64,000 bases of DNA, taken from contig JBARAD010000288.1 in assembly GCA_049791675.1 (NCBI GenBank), forward strand, positions 1 through 64,000, given 5' to 3'. Numbering within the stretch: position 1 is the first letter of the stretch; the number at the start of each line of letters is the position of its first letter. The notes under the pieces are model-generated. The model had not been told where the DNA came from and did not search any database. It saw only the letters and a program-made list of their open reading frames with translations. Positions 50,621-59,123 of this stretch are shown here, piece after piece. The position numbers were made by a program, and so were the translations under genes. This stretch comes from Chryseosolibacter sp049791675 (GTDB lineage Bacteria; Bacteroidota; Bacteroidia; Cytophagales; Cyclobacteriaceae).

Positions 50621-52321
50621 ATGAGTCGCACCCGCATTTTTTTGGTCCTAAGTTTTTTTTTCGGGATGGTTCAGGTGCACGCCCAAAGCACTTACGCACC
50701 GCTTAATGAAGACTATTACCACTGGATCGATCGTTATGAAATAAAGTCGGGACGACTTGCTCCCCAGTTTTTTACAACCATTAAGCCATACAAGCGGTCG
50801 GCCATCATGCGCTTTATGTATTCGCTCAAAGGTCCCGAGATCTTCAGGTCTAAAGCCGATGATTTCAATTACGAGTATTTGACCAACGATAACTGGGAAT
50901 GGTTTCCCGGTGGCGGGCCCAATACCAATATGAGTGAACGTCCGTTTCTGAAAGATTTCTATACTGTCAAATCTGACTTTTTCTCGGTGGCCACCCAGGA
51001 TTTTGATCTGCATGTCAATCCGGTTCTGTACGTCGGGGCGGGAAAGGATTCGCGCACCGATGAAATGCTTTTTGTCAATACCCGTGGTGTGGAAGTCAGA
51101 GGAATGGTCGACAATAAAGTAGGATTCTATACTTACCTCGCCGATAATCAGACAAGACTCCCGGCCTATGTCGGGGATCAGATCAGCGCAACCGGCGTAG
51201 TTCCGCATGAAGGGTTCTGGAAGGATTACAAACAGGGGAAGGGAGTGGACTTCCTACACGCGCGGGGATACATCTCGCTGGAGGCATCCAAGAGTATCAG
51301 CATACAATTCGGCCATGACCGACAGTTCATCGGCAACGGATTCCGTTCGCTGATCTTCTCCGATTATGCGCCGCCATCCCTCTTTTTGAAAGGGAACGTA
51401 AAGATCTGGCGAATGAACTATCTGTTTACCATCAACCAGATGACCGCCGACACCAGGTCAACACCGGGTAGCAATTTCCGTGGCTATCCGAACAAGTTTA
51501 TGGCGTTGCATCACCTGAGTCTGAACATCGGAGAGAAACTGAATGTCGGCGTTTTTGAATCGGTGATCTTTAGTCCGGACGATACGCTGGGCACAAAACA
51601 CTTTCGACTCGAGTATTTGAATCCGATCATCTTTTACCGTGCCATCGAACAGCAGAACGGGAGCAGTGATAATGTGATGCTGGGATTTGATTTCAAATGG
51701 AACGCTGTGAAAAAACTTTCCTTCTACGGTCAGTTTCTTCTTGATGAATTTGTCATTGCCAACATACGTCAGGGCAATGGATGGTGGGCCAATAAATTCG
51801 CCGTGCAGGTAGGTGGGAAATACATTGATGCATTCGGTCTGCCTAACCTGGATCTTCAGGGTGAGATCAACCTGATAAGACCTTTCACCTATTCGCACCA
51901 CACGCTTTACGGAAGCTACACGAGCTACAGGCAGCCTCTCGCGCATCCGATGGGCGCCAACCTGAAGGAGGCTGTGGGAATCATGCGGTATCAGCCAATG
52001 CCAAAACTTAATCTGACCGGGAAGCTGGTGTTCACCACCATTGGACGCGACGAGACGAATGATCAGAACTGGGGATCCAATATCTTAAAGGACAACAGCA
52101 CACGTGAACAGGAATTTAACAACAAGGTGGGGCAAGGAATTTCCAATGAGATTCTCTTCGGAAGTTTTACTGCGTCCTGGCAATTGCGGCATAACCTTTT
52201 TATCGACGCCTCCCTGACTTTGAGGAACAGTAACAGCGGAGCCGCAGTATATAACAACAACTCATCCATAACTTCCGTAGCTTTGCGGTGGAATGCGCCG
52301 CAACGGCTTTACGAATTTTGA
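50621..52321 (+). CDS. Capsule-assembly Wzi family / RemB-like outer-membrane protein
   Basis: A 566-residue predicted outer-membrane beta barrel with a signal peptide ending VHAQ. Features are the early TYAPLNEDYYHWIDRYEIKSG, then GVEVRGMVDNKVGFYTYLADNQ, ISLEASKSISIQFGHDRQFIGNGFRSLIFSDYAPPSLFLK and a C-terminal strand NNSSITSVALRWN. These match the Wzi-like proteins of Bacteroidota, some called RemB and linked to gliding motility or surface polysaccharide. The ABC exporter gene begins 5 bases after its stop, so the two are one operon and may share a role in envelope polysaccharide or lipid export. Confidence 0.85.
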   Translation: MSRTRIFLVLSFFFGMVQVHAQSTYAPLNEDYYHWIDRYEIKSGRLAPQFFTTIKPYKRSAIMRFMYSLKGPEIFRSKADDFNYEYLTNDNWEWFPGGGPNTNMSERPFLKDFYTVKSDFFSVATQDFDLHVNPVLYVGAGKDSRTDEMLFVNTRGVEVRGMVDNKVGFYTYLADNQTRLPAYVGDQISATGVVPHEGFWKDYKQGKGVDFLHARGYISLEASKSISIQFGHDRQFIGNGFRSLIFSDYAPPSLFLKGNVKIWRMNYLFTINQMTADTRSTPGSNFRGYPNKFMALHHLSLNIGEKLNVGVFESVIFSPDDTLGTKHFRLEYLNPIIFYRAIEQQNGSSDNVMLGFDFKWNAVKKLSFYGQFLLDEFVIANIRQGNGWWANKFAVQVGGKYIDAFGLPNLDLQGEINLIRPFTYSHHTLYGSYTSYRQPLAHPMGANLKEAVGIMRYQPMPKLNLTGKLVFTTIGRDETNDQNWGSNILKDNSTREQEFNNKVGQGISNEILFGSFTASWQLRHNLFIDASLTLRNSNSGAAVYNNNSSITSVALRWNAPQRLYEF

Positions 52322-52326
52322 TCTGA

Positions 52327-54159
52327 ATGAAAATTTACCTCCGTATTTTAAGTTATGCACCGCGGCTGGTACCGCGTCTGCTCCAGTTTATTGTATTTTC
52401 CGTCCTGGGGATCATCTTCAGTGTGATCAACATGGCGCTCGTCATGCCGATGCTGAATATGCTGTTCGGATACCAGGGTGATGATGCCTCTGCTGCGGTG
52501 ACGGAACCTCCGCCATTTTCCGTTTCATTGGATTTTTTCATCGATACGTTCAATTATTATTTCACAACCATTGTCCGTGAACACGGCCCGATGGACGCCT
52601 TGCTGTTCATTTGCGTCTCCATCATCATCAGTGTGGTCTTCACCAACCTGTTCCGCTATATGGAGCGTATGATCGCCTCCAACGTGAAGGTCGACATCGT
52701 GAAGAACATGCGGATGGACATCTTTAAAAATGTCTCCGGACTGCACATCGGGTACTTTAACAATCAGCGCAAAGGCGATCTGATCTCGCGTTTTACAAAC
52801 GATGTCTCGGAAGTCGAGAACGCCGTGGTGAACAGTTTGAAATTTGTGATGAAAGAACCCATTACCATCATTGTTTACTTTGGCGTGCTGTTTTTCATAT
52901 CCTATAAGCTGACCTTTTTCACTTTGTTGTTACTGCCTATAACGGGAGGTATACTGGCTGAGATCATCAAGCGGTTGAAGAAGAAAGCATTGCAGAGCCA
53001 GGAATCGCTGGGGCGGATCGTGAACATCCTCGATGAAACCTTTGCGGGCATGCGCGTGGTGCAGGCTTTCAATGCACGGCCATTTATTCTAAAAAAGATC
53101 GATGATGAAACCAGTTATCACCGCAAGGTGAACTTATCGATTGCGCGGAAGAACGAACTCGCATCACCCGTTTCCGAAACGTTGGGTGTGATGATCGTTG
53201 CGGGGATCCTGTTTTTCGGAGGAACGCTGGTGCTGGAAGAAAATTCGGGAATTACCCCCGGGGAGTTTATCCTTTTCCTGGGAATTTTTGCGCAGGTGAT
53301 CCAGCCTGCGAAAAATTTTTCCAATGGCATCACCTCCGTGCAAAAGGGTACTGTCTCGGCACAAAGGATCTTTAGCGTGATCGACACTCCGCCGCTCATT
53401 CAAAATAAGCCGGATGCGAAGCTCCTGGACACCTTCAAGCGCCACATCGAGTTCAGGAATGTGAGCTTTGCCTATGATAAGCACCATGTCCTGAAAGATA
53501 TCAACCTCAAAATTGAAAAAGGAAAAACCATCGCGCTCGTAGGCCCTTCCGGCGGAGGAAAGTCGACGCTGGCTGACCTTGTGCCCAGGTTTTACGACCC
53601 CGCTCATGGGGAAGTGCTGCTCGACGGCATAGCCCTTCCTGACTATGAAATTGAATCATTGCGCAGGGTCATGGGTGTCGTGACACAGGAGTCTATTCTT
53701 TTCAACGACTCGATCTTTAATAACATCGCTTTCGGGATGGAAAACGTTGCGGAGGAGGCTGTTATCCAGGCGGCCAAGGTTGCCAACGCGCATGACTTCA
53801 TCATGCAAACGCCAAACGGTTACCAGACAACCATTGGGGAGCGCGGCGCCAAATTATCCGGAGGCCAGCGTCAGCGTATCAGCATTGCGCGTGCGGTGTT
53901 GAAAAATCCACCGATCCTTATTCTGGATGAAGCCACTTCCGCCCTTGATTCAGAGTCTGAGAGGCTGGTGCAGGATGCGCTGAACAACCTGATGAAAAAC
54001 CGTACGTCCATTGTCATTGCGCACAGGCTGAGCACCATCCAGCATGCGGACGAGATTGTCGTGGTACAAGGCGGACGCATTGTTGAGCGCGGCCGCCATG
54101 AAGACCTCATTCACCAGAGCGGATTGTATAAGAAGCTGAACGAAATTCAGCGTGCTTAG
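52327..54159 (+). CDS. ABC exporter, fused permease-ATPase (MsbA-like)
   Basis: A 610-residue half-transporter. Six transmembrane helices occupy about residues 1-330, including DLISRFTNDVSEVENAVVNS. The ATPase domain has Walker A GPSGGGKST, Q-loop GVVTQESILFND, signature LSGGQRQR, Walker B ILILDEATSALD and switch AHRLSTI. Homodimers of such proteins flip lipid A, lipids or other lipophilic compounds. Co-transcription with the Wzi-like gene points to an envelope substrate, but this is not proven. Confidence 0.95.
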   Translation: MKIYLRILSYAPRLVPRLLQFIVFSVLGIIFSVINMALVMPMLNMLFGYQGDDASAAVTEPPPFSVSLDFFIDTFNYYFTTIVREHGPMDALLFICVSIIISVVFTNLFRYMERMIASNVKVDIVKNMRMDIFKNVSGLHIGYFNNQRKGDLISRFTNDVSEVENAVVNSLKFVMKEPITIIVYFGVLFFISYKLTFFTLLLLPITGGILAEIIKRLKKKALQSQESLGRIVNILDETFAGMRVVQAFNARPFILKKIDDETSYHRKVNLSIARKNELASPVSETLGVMIVAGILFFGGTLVLEENSGITPGEFILFLGIFAQVIQPAKNFSNGITSVQKGTVSAQRIFSVIDTPPLIQNKPDAKLLDTFKRHIEFRNVSFAYDKHHVLKDINLKIEKGKTIALVGPSGGGKSTLADLVPRFYDPAHGEVLLDGIALPDYEIESLRRVMGVVTQESILFNDSIFNNIAFGMENVAEEAVIQAAKVANAHDFIMQTPNGYQTTIGERGAKLSGGQRQRISIARAVLKNPPILILDEATSALDSESERLVQDALNNLMKNRTSIVIAHRLSTIQHADEIVVVQGGRIVERGRHEDLIHQSGLYKKLNEIQRA

Positions 54160-54223
54160 GCGTTTGGACCGTTTTTGATTTTAAATTACCTTTCGGAATT
54201 AACCCCCGGTAAAGAACCTGCAT

Positions 54224-54553
54224 ATGAAAAACAACAGAGTAATTTTTTATCTGATATTCGCCTTGTTTCATATCGGGGCCCTAATTTTCACCATACAGCT
54301 CGGCAACAGTTCTTCCTTCCTCATGAGTGTGTTCAGCTGGGTGCCATACTTTAAATGGGTAACCCTGCTTGGCGTGGTGCTTGTGATCATTGATTTCACG
54401 TGGGCCATTGCCTCCGCCAGGGAAAGTAAACGCGAAAGGGCAATATTGTCACAAGAGGTCAATACGCTCAAAGCAAAGATGTTTGATCTCCAGGAACAGA
54501 TGTCGAAGACTTCATCCACGCAAAGACCGATCAATCCGCCGGCACAGCCATAA
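54224..54553 (+). CDS. Small membrane protein with C-terminal coiled coil (109 aa)
   Basis: Two hydrophobic helices (IFYLIFALFHIGALIFTIQL and VTLLGVVLVIIDFTWAIA) are followed by a charged segment with heptad texture (ESKRERAILSQEVNTLKAKMFDLQEQMSK) and a Pro-rich end. I do not recognise a family. It lies 64 bases after the ABC exporter on the same strand with a near-consensus -7 element (TACCTTTC, 54187-54194) between them. Confidence 0.7.
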   Translation: MKNNRVIFYLIFALFHIGALIFTIQLGNSSSFLMSVFSWVPYFKWVTLLGVVLVIIDFTWAIASARESKRERAILSQEVNTLKAKMFDLQEQMSKTSSTQRPINPPAQP

Positions 54554-54812
54554 TTTATTGGTTGTAGTCAATATCCAATAAAGGCGACTTTTTGGATTGA
54601 ATACCACGCGGTTCATTGCGTGCGCCAGCGTTGAAGATGGTTCAGGCTTCAAAATTTCCCGTCACATACCTTTTAAGACGCTTTAATTGTTAAATTACAT
54701 CTGGATTCGCGCAGGTTCAGCATGTGACCTGTTTGATTCTTTACGGATCCGGAAACTGCCTGACAACAAGTATCTCCGGATTCTATAGGTTTCCCTCTCA
54801 ACCTGAATTCTT

Positions 54813-56351
54813 ATGCTTGCAAAAACTTTTGGTAGTGCCGTGCACGGCGTTGACGCACGTACTATCATGATCGAAGTCAACGTGGGTCAGGGTACCCGCT
54901 TCTTTATGAGTGGCCTTCCCGACAACGCCGTCAAAGAAAGTCAGCACCGCGTGGAATCGGCATTAAAAAACTGGGACTACTGGATGCCGCGCGAAAGAAC
55001 GGTAGTCAACCTGGCGCCTGCCGACATCCGCAAGGAAGGCGCCGCCTATGATCTCCCCATCGCGCTCTGCGTCCTTGAGGCATCCGGACAAATCACCACC
55101 AGCAAACTGGATCAATTCCTTATCATGGGAGAACTTGCACTCGATGGCGTGCTTCGTCCCATCAAAGGCGTGTTGCCCATCGCCATCCAGGCACGCCGGG
55201 AACATTTCAGGGGATTGATCGTCCCGGAAGCCAATGCGCGCGAAGCTGCCGTCGTCGAGGGACTCAACGTCTTTCCTGTGAGAACCCTGCCGGAAGCGAT
55301 CCGGTTTCTGGAAGACGATCTTCATATCGATCCGCTTCAGGTAAATATCCGCGAGATCTTGGAGACAAAATCAAGTGCCTACGATACCGACTTCCGGGAT
55401 GTGCAGGGGCAGGAGAACATCAAGCGCGCACTGGAGATCGCCGCCGCGGGTGGCCACAACGTTATCATGATCGGTCCTCCGGGTGCGGGGAAGACCATGC
55501 TTGCAAAAAGGTTGCCTACCATCCTTCCGCCATTGTCGTTGAACGAGGCACTGGAAACCACCAAGATCCATTCCGTCGCAGGTAAACTTACCCGCGATGC
55601 AGGCTTGCTCACGACGCGGCCCTACAGATCGCCCCACCATACGGTATCGGATGTGGCGCTCGTCGGCGGAGGCGGTAATCCCCAACCCGGTGAGATCTCG
55701 TTGGCGCACAACGGCGTGCTCTTCCTGGATGAGTTGCCGGAGTTCAAGCGCACGGTCCTGGAAGTGATGCGCCAGCCCATGGAAGAAAGACGCGTAACGA
55801 TCTCGCGCGCGAAGGTCTCGATTGAATATCCCGCGAACTTCATGCTCGTTGCAAGCATGAATCCCTGTCCATGCGGATATTACAACCATCCCGAAAAAGA
55901 ATGCGTGTGCGGGCCGGCGATCGTGCAGCGTTACCTGAGCAAGATCAGCGGACCCCTGCTTGATCGCATCGACCTTCACGTCGAGGTCGTTCCCGTGAGC
56001 TTTGACGAGATGACGGCAAACCGAAGGGTGGAGAGCAGCGCGACCATTCGTGAACGCGTGGTGCGTGCGCGGGAGATCCAGACGCTGCGCTTCGTCAGCC
56101 ATAAAAGCATTTATTGCAATGCGATGATGCCTTCGAACCTGGTGAAGAAGATCTGCGCAGTAGATGATGCGGGCACCACCCTCCTCAAAACTGCCATGGA
56201 AAGGCTCGGACTTTCCGCAAGAGCCTATGATCGTATCCTCAAGGTGTCGCGCACGATCGCAGACCTGTCGGGATTGGATCATATAAAAGCCGAACATCTC
56301 GCCGAAGCGATCCAGTATCGCAGCCTCGACAGAGATGGATGGGCGGGGTGA
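54813..56351 (+). CDS. comM: YifB/ComM-family AAA+ Mg-chelatase-like ATPase
   Basis: A 512-residue protein. The N-terminal Lon-protease-like S5 fold domain covers about residues 1-170 (IEVNVGQGTRFFMSGLPDNAVKESQHRVESAL, then YDLPIALCVLEASGQ). The AAA+ domain has GPPGAGKTMLAKRLP as Walker A and GVLFLDELPEF as Walker B, with a cysteine-rich NPCPCGYYNHPEKECVCGP loop and the Mg-chelatase C domain after it (LSARAYDRILKVSRTIADL). ComM is a DNA helicase aiding branch migration of incoming DNA during transformation in characterised species. Confidence 0.95.
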   Translation: MLAKTFGSAVHGVDARTIMIEVNVGQGTRFFMSGLPDNAVKESQHRVESALKNWDYWMPRERTVVNLAPADIRKEGAAYDLPIALCVLEASGQITTSKLDQFLIMGELALDGVLRPIKGVLPIAIQARREHFRGLIVPEANAREAAVVEGLNVFPVRTLPEAIRFLEDDLHIDPLQVNIREILETKSSAYDTDFRDVQGQENIKRALEIAAAGGHNVIMIGPPGAGKTMLAKRLPTILPPLSLNEALETTKIHSVAGKLTRDAGLLTTRPYRSPHHTVSDVALVGGGGNPQPGEISLAHNGVLFLDELPEFKRTVLEVMRQPMEERRVTISRAKVSIEYPANFMLVASMNPCPCGYYNHPEKECVCGPAIVQRYLSKISGPLLDRIDLHVEVVPVSFDEMTANRRVESSATIRERVVRAREIQTLRFVSHKSIYCNAMMPSNLVKKICAVDDAGTTLLKTAMERLGLSARAYDRILKVSRTIADLSGLDHIKAEHLAEAIQYRSLDRDGWAG

Positions 56352-56491
56352 GGTGCCGGTTGCTGGTTGGTGATGTCCGCGTGCGAACGCATTTGTTGAA
56401 ATCCGGACACATGATCCTCGCCTGGTTCCGTTGAAACGAAGATTCTCCTCCCGGCATACTAATTGCGATTTCGGTATCTTAACTACTTTGG

Positions 56492-56545
56492 AAGGGTTCA
56501 ATCCATAACAGGGGTTTAAGTCAAATGGGGTTGAACCCTTTTTTT
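56492..56545 (+). terminator. Long-loop hairpin terminator after comM
   Basis: AAGGGTTCAA (56492-56501) pairs perfectly with TTGAACCCTT (56531-56540) and continues into a T run to 56545. The loop is 29 bases, longer than usual for a simple terminator. Confidence 0.65.
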
Positions 56546-56603
56546 GGCCCTTAAAACTTTTTGTCGGGAATCACCATCCATTATGTAACCTGATCCAACC
56601 CGT

Positions 56604-59003
56604 ATGCTCAAAAACCTCCTGAAAATTTCCTTCCGTACCATCCTCAAGGATAAGACCTACAGCCTGTTGAATATTACAGGTCTTACGATCGGCATCACCT
56701 GTAGCTTATTCCTCATCATGTACATCCTGCATGAATTGAGCTATGATCGCCATCATGCGAACGCGCGCGACATTTACCGGGTGATCTCAAATATCAAAGA
56801 AACCGACAATGCATTCACCTGGGCTGTGGCCCAGATACCGCTTGCCGAAGAGTTGCGCGATAATTATCCGGAAGTAAAAAACGCCGTGCGGTTTTTTGGG
56901 ACAGGCCGTACGCTGTACAAGAACGGGGACCGGCAGTTTTATGAAGAAGAGTTTTACCTGGCAGATTCCACGGTATTTGAGATGTTCACTTATCCGTTTC
57001 TTTATGGGGATCAGGCAACAGCCCTCGATAATCCATTCTCCATTGTACTGACGGAAAAGACCGTGAAAAAATATTTCTCCGATGCATCGGCTGCGGTGGG
57101 TCAGTCGATTCAGAATCAACAGGGGGAGGAATTCAAGATCACGGGTGTGATGCAGGATGTTCCGTTGAATTCACATTTTATTTTCGATGGGCTCATCTCG
57201 CGGAATACGCGTCCTGGTTTTCAGGGAAGCTGGGGGAATTTCGGTGTATTTACCTACGTGCACCTTCCTGAGGGGTATGATCTCACGAAGATGTACACGA
57301 GTCTTGATAAAGTTATCAAGGAAAAGGTCGATCCCATTTTTGAGCAATACGGCATCAACATTAAATATGAATTGCAACCCATTCTTGATATCCACCTTTA
57401 CTCCAAGATCCAGGATGAGGCCGAAGCAGGAGGGGATATTTCCTACATCTATATTTTTGGATCTGTGGCGGCGTTCATGTTGATCATTGCATGCATTAAC
57501 TATATGAATCTTGCGACGGCCCGCTCGGTGAACCGTGCTCGCGAAGTAGGCGTGCGGAAGGTGATGGGCTCCCAGCGCAGGCAGCTCATCGCGCAGTTCA
57601 TTGCTGAATCCGTCGTGATCGCGCTCATCGCGTTGTTTGTGAGCATGATCCTCATCTATGCATTGCTTCCTTCCTTCAACGAACTGGCGAACAAATCCCT
57701 GCCCTTCTCTTTCATACTGCAAGGGCCTGTTATTGCGAGTCTTCTTGTCATCATTTTATTTGTGGGGATTGTCGGTGGAAGTTATCCTGCATTCTATCTG
57801 TCCGGATTCAATCCGGTAAATGTGCTGAAAGGAAAATTTGTTTCCCGGGGCGGAAATGCCTTCTTCCGGAAATTCCTCGTCGTATTCCAGTTTGCTATTT
57901 CCATTTTTATGCTGATCTCAACACTGATTGTTTTCGATCAGTTGCAGTTCATGCGGAATAAAGACCTTGGGTTTGAAAAGGAACGCGTGGTCCGTTTGAG
58001 TTTGAATGAGGATGCCTTGCGTCAGAAATCACAGGGTCTCGTGGACCGTCTGAGACAGACACCGGAGGTAGCTTCCGTCGGTATGGCTTCCAGTTCGCCG
58101 GGGCAGGGAATCGGAAAACTTCTGTTGAAGGTAGAAGACAACGAGGGCAAGCTTGTTGACCGCGGGGTGGATCTTTACTCCGCCGATTATGATTACATCA
58201 AGACCCTGGGAATGAGGATCGTGACCGGCCGCGATTTCTCACGTGACATTACTACCGATACATCGGTGGCCGTGCTGGTGAACGAAGCAATGGTTAAAAG
58301 GATGGCCTGGGACGATCCGATCGGAAAGAAGTTCATCTTCTTTGGCGGCGGGCCGAACAACCGGGACAGCGTTAAGCAGGTAGTCGGTGTTGTGAAAGAC
58401 TATCACCAGAACTCACTCTACGATCCCATCGAGCCACTGATGATTCTGCTTGATGACAACAGCAACAATATTTTTATCCGGACTGAAGATGGCGACGTAA
58501 GGCAGTCGGTCGCGGCCATCGAAAAGGCGTGGAAGGAGATCTTTCCTACGTACACCTTTGAATATGATTTTCTGGATGCGGATTTCAATTCGCAGTATAA
58601 AGCCGACGAAAAACGGAGTCAGATATTTACAGCTTTCTCCGGGATGACCATTGTCATCGCCTGCCTGGGTTTGCTTGGGCTGGCGGCATTTACCACCGAA
58701 CAACGGACCAAGGAAATAGGTGTGCGCAAGGTGATCGGCGCCAGCGTTCAGCACCTTGTCGGACTTGTCTCGAAGGAATTCTTTATCCTGGTAAGCCTGG
58801 GGATGCTTCTGGCGTTTCCCGTTGCATGGTACTTCACGAACAATTGGCTTCAGAATTTTGCTTACCGTATTGAACTCATCGCTGAATGGCCGACATTTCT
58901 CCTGTCTGCGTTGCTGGCGCTGCTGATCACGATGGTCACCGTTGGATACCATGTTGTGAGGGCGGCTTCTGCGAATCCGGTGAAGTCGTTGCGCGATGAA
59001 TGA
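56604..59003 (+). CDS. MacB-like ABC transporter permease with two FtsX domains
   Basis: A 799-residue permease. It opens with MLKNLLKISFRTILKDKTYSLLNITGLTIGITCSLFLIMYILHE, the standard start of Bacteroidota MacB-like permeases, then a periplasmic MacB_PCD domain. The first FtsX block is near residues 290-400 (ACINYMNLATARSVNRAREVGVRKVMGSQRRQL), then a second MacB_PCD domain, then a second FtsX block (LGLLGLAAFTTEQRTKEIGVRKVIGASVQHLVGLVSKEF) to the end. About 8 transmembrane helices. The ATPase partner is not adjacent. Substrates of this group are mostly unknown. Confidence 0.92.
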   Translation: MLKNLLKISFRTILKDKTYSLLNITGLTIGITCSLFLIMYILHELSYDRHHANARDIYRVISNIKETDNAFTWAVAQIPLAEELRDNYPEVKNAVRFFGTGRTLYKNGDRQFYEEEFYLADSTVFEMFTYPFLYGDQATALDNPFSIVLTEKTVKKYFSDASAAVGQSIQNQQGEEFKITGVMQDVPLNSHFIFDGLISRNTRPGFQGSWGNFGVFTYVHLPEGYDLTKMYTSLDKVIKEKVDPIFEQYGINIKYELQPILDIHLYSKIQDEAEAGGDISYIYIFGSVAAFMLIIACINYMNLATARSVNRAREVGVRKVMGSQRRQLIAQFIAESVVIALIALFVSMILIYALLPSFNELANKSLPFSFILQGPVIASLLVIILFVGIVGGSYPAFYLSGFNPVNVLKGKFVSRGGNAFFRKFLVVFQFAISIFMLISTLIVFDQLQFMRNKDLGFEKERVVRLSLNEDALRQKSQGLVDRLRQTPEVASVGMASSSPGQGIGKLLLKVEDNEGKLVDRGVDLYSADYDYIKTLGMRIVTGRDFSRDITTDTSVAVLVNEAMVKRMAWDDPIGKKFIFFGGGPNNRDSVKQVVGVVKDYHQNSLYDPIEPLMILLDDNSNNIFIRTEDGDVRQSVAAIEKAWKEIFPTYTFEYDFLDADFNSQYKADEKRSQIFTAFSGMTIVIACLGLLGLAAFTTEQRTKEIGVRKVIGASVQHLVGLVSKEFFILVSLGMLLAFPVAWYFTNNWLQNFAYRIELIAEWPTFLLSALLALLITMVTVGYHVVRAASANPVKSLRDE

Positions 59004-59123
59004 TGCGCTGTGATTGGGCGGCGCTGACGACTGAAAAAGCGAGGATGCGGGTAATTCGCGCAGGTGGATAACGCTTCCATGCCTGGGATACGGAACCCGT
59101 GCGACAGCAGACGGAAGCTGTTT

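Noticed and set aside
55371..56501. 376-codon open frame opposite comM
   Set aside because: It is the antisense of a conserved AAA+ ATPase with no recognisable domain.
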